In this document: positions 44,086-55,819 of the stretch, piece by piece | Layout: the number at the start of each line of letters is the position of its first letter | Numbering within the stretch: position 1 is the stretch's first letter | From: Sphingorhabdus sp. SMR4y | GTDB lineage: Bacteria > Pseudomonadota > Alphaproteobacteria > Sphingomonadales > Sphingomonadaceae | Assembly (NCBI RefSeq): GCF_002218195.1 | Contig: NZ_CP022336.1 | Span: forward strand, 310,001 to 374,000 | Reading direction: 5' to 3' | DNA length: 64,000 nt | Translations under genes and position numbers: made by a program | Notes under the pieces: model-generated | Told to the model about the DNA's origin: nothing | Database searches by the model: none | The model's input: only the letters and a program-made list of their open reading frames with translations

Positions 44086-44295
44086 TTATTTTGTTTCACC
44101 AACCCAATCAACCGCAATGGAGTCAACTCCAGTTTTCACACCCTCAACCAATACCATGTGATTATCTTCGGGAACTTCATTGTCTTGAAAATCCAGTTTC
44201 CAAACGCTTTTATCATCACATTGCAGGACATATCGGCGGTCCCCTTTGATGAGTTTGCCAGTCAGCCGAAGGCGGTTTGAGTTTGAATGGTTCAT
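44086..44295 (-). CDS. DUF5818-like small protein, 5' region cut by IS21
   Basis: The ATG at 44295 gives MNHSNSNRLRLTGKLIKGDRRYVLQCDDKSVWKLDF and ends in VEGVKTGVDSIAVDWVGETK, 69 residues. It resembles the short beta-rich DUF5818 proteins found near integrases in sphingomonads. The IS21 left end at 44303 is only 7 bases upstream of the ATG, so the native ribosome site and promoter have been replaced. It is convergent with the integrase, with one base between the stops. The function is unknown. Confidence 0.65.
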   Translation of the reverse strand: MNHSNSNRLRLTGKLIKGDRRYVLQCDDKSVWKLDFQDNEVPEDNHMVLVEGVKTGVDSIAVDWVGETK

Positions 44296-44351
44296 GATCA
44301 AGTGTCGCGCGACAATCTAGGTGAAAAAGCGCCGTCAATCAGGATAAGAAC

Positions 44352-44436
44352 TCACCTTTGAGGATGTTGCCTGCGGGCGTAGCCCGCAGGCAACATCCTC
44401 AAAGGTGACGGCGCGATCTTTAGGGACCGCGCCGTC
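44352..44436 (+). promoter_or_regulatory. Strong hairpins in the IS21 leader (possible attenuator)
   Basis: 44352-44378 and 44382-44408 form a perfect inverted repeat with 27-base arms around GTA. Next to it GACGGCGC (44407-44414) can pair either with GCGCCGTC upstream (44329-44336) or with GCGCCGTC downstream (44429-44436). Mutually exclusive stems in the istA leader suggest control of read-through transcription into the transposase. Confidence 0.6.
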
Positions 44437-44459
44437 GGTGATCATGGCCGATCGTGTAA

Positions 44460-46840
<2,381 letters not shown>

Positions 46841-46859
46841 GGCGTTGCCTCATCAAAAT

Positions 46860-46886
46860 GTTGCCGGGCACTCCATGCCCGGCAAC
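46860..46886. repeat. Hairpin in the IS21 right-hand non-coding end
   Basis: GTTGCCGGGCA-CTCCA-TGCCCGGCAAC has perfect 11-base arms. It lies 20 bases after the istB stop, followed by several gcgacaa motifs up to the element end at 47042. It may terminate istAB transcription. Confidence 0.6.
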
Positions 46887-47042
46887 GCTCAGTCCAGCAA
46901 AATCGGACGAGCTGTCGCGCAGCGACAACCAAACTCAAAATTAATCCTTGTCAGCGACAACCAGGACGAACATCATGGCGACGCCGTTATGACCGATTCT
47001 TATCTTGGTTGTCGCGTTGATCATCCTGTTTGTCGCGCTACA

Positions 47043-47306
47043 ATGATCGGGGACAAAGGCTATGACAGCGACGAGTATCGCGCCGCCCTGCAGGCCAAAG
47101 GCATCACGCCGTGTATCCCGCCGCGAAAGGGGCGAATATTACCCGCTGACTTCGACAAAACCCTCTACCGGCAGCGTCACAAAATCGAGAATATGTTCGG
47201 GCGCCTCAAGGACTGGAGGCGTATCCACACCCGCTATGACCGATGCGCGCACACCTTCATGTCCGCCATCGCTATCGCAGCTACCGTCATCTTCTGGCTC
47301 AATTAA
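47043..47306 (+). pseudogene. C-terminal fragment of an IS5-family transposase
   Basis: Immediately after the IS21 end the frame reads MIGDKGYDSDEYRAALQAKGI, then KIENMFGRLKDWRRIHTRYDRC and ends AATVIFWLN. This is the last 87 residues of an IS5/DDE_Tnp_1-type transposase with its YREK-like end region. The N-terminal two thirds are absent. GAGTCCTGACCC at 47309-47320 may be the right terminal repeat of this element. Confidence 0.85.
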
Positions 47307-47319
47307 TGAGTCCTGACCC

Positions 47320-48482
47320 TAGTCATCTGGAATTGAAGTAAGTATCATTGTATATGCTCTGTTTGAACAGACAGGAGCATTGGTAATGGTAGGCAGGCAG
47401 GCGGGTTTGGTCGTATTGAGCGGCGAGGACCGCTTTTTTCTTGAAGGGCAGGTTCGCAGGCACAAGGTGCCGCGCTCGTTGTCGGATCGATGCCGGATGA
47501 TTCTGCTATGCGCGGAGGGATTGCAGAGCAAGGAAGTTGCGCAACGCCTCGGTGTCCACGAGCACACAGTTGGCAAATGGCGACGGCGGTTTGTACAGGA
47601 TGGCATTGAAGGGCTGACCGACGAATATCGTTCGGGACGACCACGAACGGTATCAGATGCGCAGGTGGCTCAGGTGATCGAGCGCACGCTGAACAGCACG
47701 CCGAAGGATGCCACCCATTGGTCAATCCGCACGATGGCAGCCGAGACCGGGCTGTCGCACACTACCATCCGGCGGATCTGGTCTGCCTTTGGCCTGCAAC
47801 CGCACCGCTCACAGACGTTCAAACTGTCTACCGACCCTTTGTTCGTCGATAAGGTGCAGGATATTGTCGGCCTCTATTTGTCGCCGCCAAACCGGGCGGT
47901 CGTGCTGTGCGTAGACGAAAAATCCCAGATCCAGGCGCTGGACCGTGAGCAACCGGTCTTGCCTATGGCACCCGGTGTGGCCGAACGCAGAACACATACC
48001 TACATCCGCAATGGTACGACGTCCTTGTTCGCTGCGCTCGACATCGCCACCGGCGCCGTGATCGGCAAATGCTACAAGCGGCACCGGGCCACCGAGTTCC
48101 TCGACTTCCTCAAGAGAATCGACGCCGAGATACCCGAAGGACCGGACATACACCTCGTGATGGACAACTACGCCACCCACAAGACGCCAAAGGTCAAGGC
48201 CTGGCTGGCGCGCCGCCCGCATTGGCATGTTCACTTCACGCCGACATCGGCATCCTGGATCAATCAGGTCGAACGCTGGTTTGCAGAGTTGACGCGCAAG
48301 CAGTTGCAACGCGGTGTCCATCGATCAACGGCAGAACTCGAAGCCGACATTGTCGCCTTCATCGCAGCACATAATGAAAATCCCAAACCCTACAAATGGG
48401 TCAAATCCGCCGACGAAATCCTCGCCGCCGTCAAACGCTTCTGTCAAAAAACAATGAGCCGAACTTCAGATTCAGGTGACTA
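47320..48482 (+). mobile_element. IS630-family element 1 (complete, TA-flanked)
   Basis: The terminal repeats GTCATCTGGAATTGAAG (from 47322) and the inverse of GTCACCTGAATCTGAAG (to 48480) are flanked by TA at 47320-47321 and 48481-48482, the expected target duplication. The transposase gene occupies almost the whole length. Confidence 0.88.
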
Positions 48483-48483
48483 G
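47386..48483 (+). CDS. IS630-family transposase 1
   Basis: The 365-residue protein starts at the ATG at 47386, with AGGAG eight bases upstream. An N-terminal double HTH ([35 protein letters not shown]) is followed by a DDE domain with Asp in [14 protein letters not shown], Asp in [15 protein letters not shown] and Glu in [16 protein letters not shown]. It ends at a TAG in which TA is the flanking target duplication, so the element itself lacks a stop codon. Confidence 0.92.
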   Translation: MVGRQAGLVVLSGEDRFFLEGQVRRHKVPRSLSDRCRMILLCAEGLQSKEVAQRLGVHEHTVGKWRRRFVQDGIEGLTDEYRSGRPRTVSDAQVAQVIERTLNSTPKDATHWSIRTMAAETGLSHTTIRRIWSAFGLQPHRSQTFKLSTDPLFVDKVQDIVGLYLSPPNRAVVLCVDEKSQIQALDREQPVLPMAPGVAERRTHTYIRNGTTSLFAALDIATGAVIGKCYKRHRATEFLDFLKRIDAEIPEGPDIHLVMDNYATHKTPKVKAWLARRPHWHVHFTPTSASWINQVERWFAELTRKQLQRGVHRSTAELEADIVAFIAAHNENPKPYKWVKSADEILAAVKRFCQKTMSRTSDSGD

Positions 48484-50099
48484 GCTATCTGCCGAGTATG
48501 CTTTTCCCAATATTTAGCCCTCACATTTTTGCGGAGAACCTTACCAACCGTAGTGGTTGGCAATTCATCCACAAAAGTGACCGTTTTGGGAGCCTTAACC
48601 GAACCGATCAGACTTTTTGCATGGTCGATCAGTTCTTGCTCGTGCACTTCCGTCACTCCATTTCGGATGACTTCTGCGTGGACAGCCTCCCCCCATTCTT
48701 CGTCAGGGATGCCGACCACGGCTGACATTGTTACACAGGGATGAGAATTAATTGCGGCTTCCACCTCGTTCGCATAGACGTTGAATCCACCTGTGATTAT
48801 CAGGTCTTTTTTTCGGTCAACCAGATAGCAATATCCAGCTTCATCGGAATAGCCTAGATCGCCAGACTTCCAGTAACCTTGGAAAAATTCTTCCGCTGTT
48901 TTTTCTGGATTGCCTTCATAACCCTGGCATGTACCCCGGGACCGGAGATATAATTCGCCAACTTCACCCTGCAGCACGGGGTTGCCGTCATCATCGCAAA
49001 TGGTCACCTCAACCCCCGCGTTCCGCCGTCCGGCCGATGCCAGCCTCTTTTCCGTCTGCGTATCTCCGACATGTTCTGCCTTGCCCAAAAACAGGGTCGC
49101 CACGAGATGTTCGGTGGAACCATATACTTGCATGAAAAGCGGACCAAATTTGGCAACTAATTTCTTGGCCTTGGCCGGACTCATTGGCGCGGCTCCATAG
49201 AAAATTGTTTTAAGCGTCGAGAGATCATATCTCTCAGCCTCCGGCATCTCCAGCAAGCGATAAGCGATTGTTGGCACAACAAACGCATGAGTGATCCGTT
49301 CTTTTTCAATGTGCTCACACCAGCGCTCCAGATCGGGCTGGTTCATAGTCACCGTACAACCGCCGCGAAACAAGGTTGGCTGCAACATCATACCGCTGGC
49401 ATGACTCAACGGTGCGATATGGAGCATCCGGCTGTCTGGATCAAAATCATGACCTGGCAATGTTAGAAAGCTCTCTGAACAGGCCATAATATTGTCTGCA
49501 GTATATTTTGCGCATTTGCTATCGCCTGTCGTGCCGCCGGTAAAGCGCATCAAAACAATATGCGTTCTATCATCAATTTCTACGTCTGTATTATGTGTTG
49601 GAGCCTCTGCCAACAAGCTCGGCAGTTCCAATATACCATCCCTTTTTTCTTCCAGTCGATCAACCACCACCACTTGAATGCCGCGTTGCGTAAGTAGCTC
49701 AGCGTGGGTTTCGACTAAGGAATTTTCGATGAAAGCAACTTTAGGACCAGTTATCTCGACCTGTCTCATGTGGGTTTCTAAGCTGTCACGGAAATTACCA
49801 TGGCAGCAGGTGGCCAAAGCTTTGGCTGCCGACCCCCAATGGAAAAGTGACAGATTGTCATTGTCGAGCAAACAGACGTATCGGTCGCCAGTGCCCAATC
49901 CCAACGGACCATGTAAGACGTGAGCAAATCGGTTGGTCAACTCGTGATATTCGCGAAAGGTTAATCGGCGCCCGCGTTCGATATTCACGATCGCTTCGCG
50001 ATCACCGAATGTGTCGACCAGTCCTTGCATGATCCGGCTGTAGTTGAAAGACCCAGTAGAAAGCGTTTGTGTATTTGATGGAGTGAGTTTCGATTTCAT
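48480..50099 (-). CDS. Acyl-CoA ligase (AMP-binding, long- or branched-chain acid)
   Basis: The 539-residue protein shows the AMP-binding motif [37 protein letters not shown], the A8 hinge region [36 protein letters not shown] and the catalytic Lys in [17 protein letters not shown]. It activates a carboxylic acid to its CoA ester. The last codon region touches the IS630 insertion: its TAG stop uses the TA target and the last base of the IS. The length is normal, so the enzyme is probably still active. It is co-directional with the dehydrogenase gene 16 bases upstream. Confidence 0.9.
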   Translation of the reverse strand: MKSKLTPSNTQTLSTGSFNYSRIMQGLVDTFGDREAIVNIERGRRLTFREYHELTNRFAHVLHGPLGLGTGDRYVCLLDNDNLSLFHWGSAAKALATCCHGNFRDSLETHMRQVEITGPKVAFIENSLVETHAELLTQRGIQVVVVDRLEEKRDGILELPSLLAEAPTHNTDVEIDDRTHIVLMRFTGGTTGDSKCAKYTADNIMACSESFLTLPGHDFDPDSRMLHIAPLSHASGMMLQPTLFRGGCTVTMNQPDLERWCEHIEKERITHAFVVPTIAYRLLEMPEAERYDLSTLKTIFYGAAPMSPAKAKKLVAKFGPLFMQVYGSTEHLVATLFLGKAEHVGDTQTEKRLASAGRRNAGVEVTICDDDGNPVLQGEVGELYLRSRGTCQGYEGNPEKTAEEFFQGYWKSGDLGYSDEAGYCYLVDRKKDLIITGGFNVYANEVEAAINSHPCVTMSAVVGIPDEEWGEAVHAEVIRNGVTEVHEQELIDHAKSLIGSVKAPKTVTFVDELPTTTVGKVLRKNVRAKYWEKHTRQIA

Positions 50100-50115
50100 T
50101 TCAAAGTTTCCGATG

Positions 50116-50889
50116 TTATCTGGCCCTCAGGCGCGTTGCAGCATCAAGCCGGATGGTCTCACCGTTTAAATAGGCATTTTCGACGATATACTGGCAACTA
50201 TGGGCGAATTCACGCATATCGCCAAGCCGCTTGGGCGCCTCCACCATTTCGATGAGTGAAGAAACAATCTTTCCTCCCAATCCCATAATCATGGGCGTCC
50301 CGAACAAACCCGGGGCGATAGCATTGACTCGGATACCGTGGGCACCCAGTTCCCGCGCGGCGGGTAAATTGAGGCCAATGACACCGGCCTTGGATGCCGA
50401 ATAGCCAGCTTGCCCGATCTGGCCTTCATAGGCCGCACCGGAAGAGACATTGATAACGACTCCACGCTCCCCGTCATTTTCTGTAGGGTTTTTGACCATC
50501 ACAGCAACGCATTTGCTCATGACGTTGAACAAGCCGATAAGGTTGACATTTACCACTTTGGCAAATTTTGAAAGGTCGCAGGCATTGCCTTCGCGGTCGA
50601 GAATTTTTGTTGGTGCTGGTATCCCGGCCGCGTTAATGTTGATGTGAATAGTGCCAAATTTTGCAGCGGTCTTTTCGATCGCCTCCTTCGCCTGGGTATC
50701 ATTAGTTACGTCAACATTATGAAATATGGCGTTTTCCGCCCCCAGTTCTGCACACAGACTCTGGCCTGCTTCCTCGTTCAGATCGAAAAGTGAAACTTTG
50801 GCACCATGTTCAACAAAGTATCGTGCAGTAGCGGCGCCGAGACCGGATGCCCCACCCGTAATGACTACTATCTTCCGTTTAAGTTGCAT
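50116..50889 (-). CDS. Short-chain dehydrogenase, HSD10-like 3-hydroxyacyl-CoA dehydrogenase
   Basis: The 257-residue SDR has the cofactor motif TGGASGLGAAT, FDLNEE (Asp favouring NAD), NAAG, the catalytic Ser in VINVSSGAAYEGQ, YSASK (Tyr and Lys) and APGLFGTPM. The pattern GGASGLG..T..FV..GAKV and EGQ.GQ..YSASKAGV matches type-2 3-hydroxyacyl-CoA dehydrogenases (HSD17B10). This enzyme oxidises 3-hydroxy- and 2-methyl-3-hydroxyacyl-CoA. It starts the minus-strand pair with the ligase. Its role in a branched-chain beta-oxidation route is inferred from the neighbours. Confidence 0.85.
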   Translation of the reverse strand: MQLKRKIVVITGGASGLGAATARYFVEHGAKVSLFDLNEEAGQSLCAELGAENAIFHNVDVTNDTQAKEAIEKTAAKFGTIHININAAGIPAPTKILDREGNACDLSKFAKVVNVNLIGLFNVMSKCVAVMVKNPTENDGERGVVINVSSGAAYEGQIGQAGYSASKAGVIGLNLPAARELGAHGIRVNAIAPGLFGTPMIMGLGGKIVSSLIEMVEAPKRLGDMREFAHSCQYIVENAYLNGETIRLDAATRLRAR

Positions 50890-51243
50890 TAGTCATCACC
50901 CTCGCTAAATTATCGAAACGGTCCATTTTTATATTTCCACTTGTTTTAGATATAGCACCCGGGAAGTCGAATGCCGACTTTATGACCAATGCCGATTGAC
51001 ACGATCTCGCCGTAGAGCTGGATATTAATTTGCCTTCCCTACCCAGCAATTTAAAATTTTTACCGATTGACATTATCATTAGAGCTTTCGCTGAAATTGT
51101 TAGGCGCACTCCAGTTTGCCCGCCTCCAAACTCGATTAAATTTAGGAGCTTTGGCACAAAAAATCTTGGTGTAACATTGGTCAGACTGTGCCAATCTGTC
51201 GTCTTCGGGCACGCAACGCTATGCTCATAATTTCAGAACGATA
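50890..51243. other. Intergenic promoter region of the SDR-ligase pair
   Basis: This AT-rich stretch contains no convincing gene. It should contain the minus-strand promoter for the dehydrogenase and ligase genes. It is cut on the right by IS630 element 2. Confidence 0.5.
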
Positions 51244-52384
51244 TACCCCGACTCCTTGAGTATCCGAAAAAATAGCGGTTGCGTTATAGTCGGGAAGCGA
51301 TTCTGTATTGGGGCATGATCCGCAGTGGTTTTCTGAGCAAAGCAGAACGGCTTGAGCTACGAGCTCTGGCGCGGGATGGGCTGAGTGAAGCGCGCGCGGC
51401 GCGCCGTGCCAATGCGATCATTCTGCTGGACAAGGGATGGAGCTGCCAGGAGGTGGCGGAGGCTTTGTTGATCGACGATGACACGGCTCGCTCCTGGCAC
51501 AGACTTTATGACGAGCATGGCCTGACCGGCCTTGTGGTCTTCGATGTTGGGGGCAGTCACAGCCGGCTTTCTGCGGAACAGGAAGATGCGCTGTTTACGT
51601 GGGTCAGCGCCAGCCTGCCACGCAACGCGCGCACGATCGGCGCGTGGATCGTCGACAGTTTTGGCATTGAGTACAGCCACGCGGGGCTGATCGCGCTGCT
51701 GCATCGGCTGAAGCTTTCGTACCGCAAGCCTGCGATGGTGTCGGGCAAGCTGGACGCGGCCAAGCAAGCGACGTTCATCGCAGACTATGACCGGCTGATG
51801 TGCGGCCTTAAGAACGACGAGGCAGTAGCGTTCGTCGACGCCGTTCATCCGACCCATCAGGTCCGTGCGGTGGGCTGCTGGGCACCCACGGGCGAGGCGG
51901 TAGCGATCACGCCCAGCAGCGGTCGTGACCGGGTGAATATTCATGGCGCCATCGACCTCGAGACCGGCAAGACCCAGATGCTCGATGTCCTCACCGTCGA
52001 TGCGCAAAGCACGATCCTGCTGCTCATGGCGATCCTTGCCACCCATCCGTCGCGGCGGTTGATCCACGTCTTCCTCGACAACGCCCGCTACCATCATGCC
52101 CGGCTGGCGCAGGAATGGCTGGTCCGAAAAGGCCAGCGGATCAGGCTCCACTTCGTGCCGACCTACAGCCCCCACCTCAATCCGATCGAGCGACTCTGGG
52201 GAGTGATGCACTAAAACATCACCCATAACCAAGGCTACGCAACGGCGCGCGAATTTAGGGCAGCGATCCTGGGGTTCCTAACTCAAAACGTGCCGAAACA
52301 ATGGCACGCCTTCCGCGATCAGGTCACCAACAACTTTCGCGTCATCAATCCCGCAGATTTTCGGATCCTGAGGTAGACGGGGTA
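51244..52384 (+). mobile_element. IS630-family element 2
   Basis: The ends read TA-CCCCGACTCCTTGAGTATCC at 51244 and the inverse of TA-CCCCGTCTACCTCAGGATCC at 52384, with TA on both sides. The single transposase gene inside carries a nonsense mutation. The right end is followed by a duplicated terminal segment. Confidence 0.85.
51315..52376 (+). pseudogene. IS630-family transposase 2 with in-frame stop
   Basis: Translation from the ATG at 51315 gives an HTH region (RRANAIILLDKGWSCQEVAEALLID) and DDE parts with AFVDAVHPTHQ, IHVFLDNARYHHAR and TYSPHLNPIERLWGVMH. A TAA follows at 52212-52214, where relatives have a Lys codon. The frame then continues NITHNQGYATAREFRAAILGFL to a TAG at 52374. 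Only the last 53 residues are lost, but the change probably inactivates the protein. Confidence 0.88.
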
Positions 52385-52408
52385 TAGTATGTAGACGGGG
52401 TATAGTAT
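52373..52408. repeat. 18-bp tandem duplication at the IS630-2 right end
   Basis: GTAGACGGGGTATAGTAT occurs twice without spacing (52373-52390 and 52391-52408). The first copy includes the last ten bases of the IS and the flanking TA. It may come from slippage or a second insertion/excision event. Confidence 0.85.
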
Positions 52409-52533
52409 ATTGTCAGCGCATTGTTTTTAGGGTACGAGTATCCGCCCGAGGACATATGCTTGCTTATTATGTCGTTTGAAAAACTCGTATCAATCTCAAT
52501 AAAAAATCTAGTGCTTGAAATAGGAGAGAAAAA

Positions 52534-53574
52534 TTGGAGGGCGAAGCGGAATTCCCGACAGCTAAAGTGACAGTCATTGCTACGTGGCTGATCCACTTGG
52601 TTGCGATTGTTGACGAGTTCTATTCGGAGTTTGACACCAATGAAATTCTGCAAGAAGTAGGAATCAATCCTGAGCTTTTGAATGATCCCAATGCGCGTGT
52701 TCCTTCGTGGCAGGTGAGCAAGTTTTACGAGATTATTCAGAGAATTACAGGCGATGAAGCGATTGGCTTGAAGCTCGGCGCACGCCTTACACCGGGCTCC
52801 ATGCACGCATTAGGATATTCACTGTTTGCCAGTCGCACTCTGAATTCTTTCTTCGTAAGATACGAACGGTTTTTCCAATTAATTTCGCAGGCGGGTAATG
52901 CCAGCACACAGATCCGTGATAAGCGGTTAGTTTTTTCGTTAACAATACGAGAAAAACTGCCTCCGACGAGGGAGGATGCATTTTTGGCAACTGTTCTGCG
53001 ATTTGCAAGGATGGTTTATCGGTCAAACTTTTCGCCGATTTTGGTGCGTATGCCCCGACCTAAACCTAAATTCGCATCTGCCGAGTTTGATGATTATTTT
53101 TGCTGTCCCATCGAATATGGGTGCGAACGGCTCGAACTGCACGTCTCCGAATCCGATTCTAACCAACGATTGCGAGGGTTCAATCCAGAGTTTGTCCGTG
53201 CTCATGATCAGATTGCAACGGAATATATCGCCCGATTTGATGATGAGCAAATCATTCCTCGGATTCAGTCAGCCATTGTAAATATGCTGCCCGATGGTGA
53301 CGTGTCGATCCGCACAATTGCAAGCGCACTTGGTATGAGCAATCGAAGCCTCCAACGGCAGTTACAGAATGAAGGTTCAACTTTTAACGCGGTGCTTGAC
53401 GGTATGCGTAAATATCTCGCTATCCGGTATTTGCGTTCCGGACGTCATTCGATCAAGGAAATGTCCTATCTTTTAGGATATAACGACTCCAGCAACTTTT
53501 CGCGTGCATTTCGAAGATTGACCGGTCGGTCACCGCACGAGTATCTCGAAAAATCAAAGCTGAAATCCGAATAA
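52534..53574 (+). CDS. AraC-family regulator (OruR/ArgR type)
   Basis: The 346-residue protein starts at a TTG preceded by AGGAG with an 8-base spacing; no ATG lies near. The N-terminal two thirds form the Arabinose_bd-type ligand domain (VPSWQVSKFYEIIQRITGDEAIGLKLG). The C-terminal AraC DNA-binding region shows VSIRTIASALGMSNRSLQRQLQNEGSTFNAVLDGMR and IKEMSYLLGYNDSSNFSRAFRRLTGRSPHEY. It lies between the ligase/dehydrogenase pair and the beta-oxidation operon and is a likely activator of both. Confidence 0.88.
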   Translation: MEGEAEFPTAKVTVIATWLIHLVAIVDEFYSEFDTNEILQEVGINPELLNDPNARVPSWQVSKFYEIIQRITGDEAIGLKLGARLTPGSMHALGYSLFASRTLNSFFVRYERFFQLISQAGNASTQIRDKRLVFSLTIREKLPPTREDAFLATVLRFARMVYRSNFSPILVRMPRPKPKFASAEFDDYFCCPIEYGCERLELHVSESDSNQRLRGFNPEFVRAHDQIATEYIARFDDEQIIPRIQSAIVNMLPDGDVSIRTIASALGMSNRSLQRQLQNEGSTFNAVLDGMRKYLAIRYLRSGRHSIKEMSYLLGYNDSSNFSRAFRRLTGRSPHEYLEKSKLKSE

Positions 53575-53732
53575 CAGCAAGTTTCAATCGTCCGATGGTT
53601 TTGTTGACGCTATTTTGGCGTGCAATGGCGAGTCAATCGCATGTCAAACGCAGGCTTTCGCTATAATTGTCAGTATTCGGCAGCGCAGTTGAATGCGTCT
53701 TTTGCCTTATCATGGACGGGATATGATGACCG

Positions 53733-54524
53733 ATGGCTTATGAAACAATAAAATTTGAAACTCGCGATGCCATTGCCTGCATAACATTGAACCGGCCTAA
53801 GGCGATGAATGCGCTTTCGGGGGCAATGGTGGACGAACTTTCCAGTGCGGTTTCCGTCGTTGCAGAAGATGACGGTTTGCGTGTGCTAATCATAACGGGA
53901 GCGGGGCGTGCCTTTTGTTGCGGGGCGGATCTGAAAGGCGTTCTTGCCGAAGCCCAGGCAGGCAATGCGAAGGAATTTTTATCCTTTCTTGGTACTATCC
54001 AGGAGATATTCCACCAATTGCGGGAACTGCCTAAACCAACAATTGCGGCGCTGAATGGATTCACGCTTGCCGGAGGTCTGGAAATGGCTATTGCCTGCGA
54101 TATCGTCCTTGCCGCCCGTAGCGCACGATTGGGCGACAGCCATTCCAATTTCGGTGTGCTGCCGGGTGGTGGTGGGGGCACGATCATGCCGCGGCTTATT
54201 GGTGAGAAGAAGGCTAATCTGCTGCTTTTTTCAGGTGAAAACTGGCCAGCGGAGGAATTTGAAAACCTTGGCTTCGTCAGCGCCGTCCATGACGATGAGA
54301 GCCTGATGGACGAAGCAATGAAGCTCGCCGATAATCTGGCGCAGAAAAGTCCCTTGGTTCTGCATCGCATGAAACAGATGGTGGCGGATGGTCGTCAGCT
54401 CAATCCGCGCGATGCGCTGACGCTGGAAACCCGGCTATTAGCAGAGCATTCCAAATCCGCCGATTTTCTAGAGGGCCTGTCTGCCTTTAGCGAGAAACGG
54501 GCACCAGAATATACGGGAAAATGA
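53733..54524 (+). CDS. Enoyl-CoA hydratase/isomerase family protein
   Basis: The 263-residue crotonase-fold protein has ACITLNRPKAMNALSGAMVDEL, the oxyanion-hole strands GRAFCCGADLKGVL and FTLAGGLEMAIACDIVLAA, then DSHSNFGVLPGGGGGTIMPRLIG. The two catalytic Glu positions of classical hydratases are not obviously conserved (Ser/His and Gly-rich instead), so it may be an isomerase, hydrolase or a hydratase with altered chemistry. It is the first gene of a five-gene plus-strand operon. Confidence 0.85.
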   Translation: MAYETIKFETRDAIACITLNRPKAMNALSGAMVDELSSAVSVVAEDDGLRVLIITGAGRAFCCGADLKGVLAEAQAGNAKEFLSFLGTIQEIFHQLRELPKPTIAALNGFTLAGGLEMAIACDIVLAARSARLGDSHSNFGVLPGGGGGTIMPRLIGEKKANLLLFSGENWPAEEFENLGFVSAVHDDESLMDEAMKLADNLAQKSPLVLHRMKQMVADGRQLNPRDALTLETRLLAEHSKSADFLEGLSAFSEKRAPEYTGK

Positions 54525-54568
54525 TCGCGCCGGTTTTCCGGAAAAAAGATTAGAGGGAACTTTCGACA

Positions 54569-55819
54569 ATGGAAAAGGCATATATAGTCGGTGTGGGCAT
54601 GACAAAATTCGGCCGACACCCTGACCAAAGCATAAGGCAGTTGCTTGACACGGCCATTAGCACTGCTCTCGGTGATGCGGGCGGCCATAAGTCTGACGTT
54701 GAAGCGGTTTATCATTCAAGCTCGACACAAGGTTTCCTGCAAGGGCAAACATTCATTCCCGGGCAGGTGGCGCTGGGCCAGATTGGCCTGTCTGGAATAC
54801 CTGTCTTCAACATAGAGAATGCTTGCGCGTCGAGCTCGTCTTCCTTCCATCTGGCCGTGCAGGGGGTTGGCTCCGGCATGCACGACATTATTTTGGCCGC
54901 CGGTGTTGAGAAAATGAATGTTCCTGACAAGAAAAAAATGTTTGCGGTGTTTGATGGCGCTTGGGACGTGGCCACGGTCGATGAAAATATTGAGCGCCTT
55001 GTTAGTCTTGGCAAAGGCATGGAATGCCCCGAAGGGTCCGAATCGGAACGGCCCTATAGTATTTTCATGAAGGTCTATGCGGCCTTTGGGCTCAACCACA
55101 TGAAGCGTAATGGAACGACGCAGCGGCAGATCGCGGCCATCGCTGCCAAAAACCATGAACATTCGGTGCATAATGAATATTCGCAATATCGTCAGGCCTA
55201 TTCGATTGAGGAGGTGCTGGCTGCGCCGCCTATTACCTATCCGCTGACCTTGCCAATGTGCGCACCCATTTCCGATGGTGCTGCTGCCGCGGTTATTTGC
55301 AATGAAGAGGGGCTGAAGAAGCTGGGCATGGACAAGTCCCGCGCTGTGGAAATCCTAGCTAGCGTATCGATGAGCGGCAATGCCGAAAGGACCGCTGACG
55401 AACCGGAAAACCACATGGCCCGGCTGGCGGCGCAAAAAGCCTATCAGATGGCTGGCCGTTCCCCCGATGATATGGATGTCGCCGAAGTCCATGATGCGAC
55501 TGCTATCGGAGAGTTGATGCATGCGGAGAACCTGATGCTTGCTCCTCTGGGTGAGGCGGGTCCGGCGGCGGAACGCGGCGATTTTACGGTAGGCGGCAGG
55601 ATACCCATCAACCCGTCGGGTGGATTGGAATCAAAAGGACATCCGATCGGCGCGACGGGCCTTGGACAACTTCACGAACTGGTTACGCAATTGCGCGGAG
55701 AGGCGGGCAAACGGCAAGTCGAAAATGCGCGGCACGCCATTCACGAAAATAGCGGCGGCCTGGTCGGTATCGAAGAAGGCGCAGCTGTAATCAATATTTT
55801 GGGAAAGGTGGAAGCATAA
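54569..55819 (+). CDS. SCP-x-type thiolase / acetyl-CoA acetyltransferase
   Basis: The 416-residue protein has nucleophile Cys86 in NIENACASSSSSFHLAV, EVHDATAIGELMHAENL with the catalytic His region, and HPIGATGLGQLHE. It lacks the usual C-terminal Cys-x-Gly motif of classical thiolases and ends NSGGLVGIEEGAAVINIL, as in the sterol-carrier-protein-x thiolase group that cleaves branched 3-ketoacyl-CoA. The stop overlaps the next ATG (TAATG). Confidence 0.87.
   Translation: MEKAYIVGVGMTKFGRHPDQSIRQLLDTAISTALGDAGGHKSDVEAVYHSSSTQGFLQGQTFIPGQVALGQIGLSGIPVFNIENACASSSSSFHLAVQGVGSGMHDIILAAGVEKMNVPDKKKMFAVFDGAWDVATVDENIERLVSLGKGMECPEGSESERPYSIFMKVYAAFGLNHMKRNGTTQRQIAAIAAKNHEHSVHNEYSQYRQAYSIEEVLAAPPITYPLTLPMCAPISDGAAAAVICNEEGLKKLGMDKSRAVEILASVSMSGNAERTADEPENHMARLAAQKAYQMAGRSPDDMDVAEVHDATAIGELMHAENLMLAPLGEAGPAAERGDFTVGGRIPINPSGGLESKGHPIGATGLGQLHELVTQLRGEAGKRQVENARHAIHENSGGLVGIEEGAAVINILGKVEA

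Noticed and set aside
51357-52232. Minus-strand frame of 291 codons over IS630 transposase 2
   Set aside because: It is antisense to a recognisable DDE transposase.
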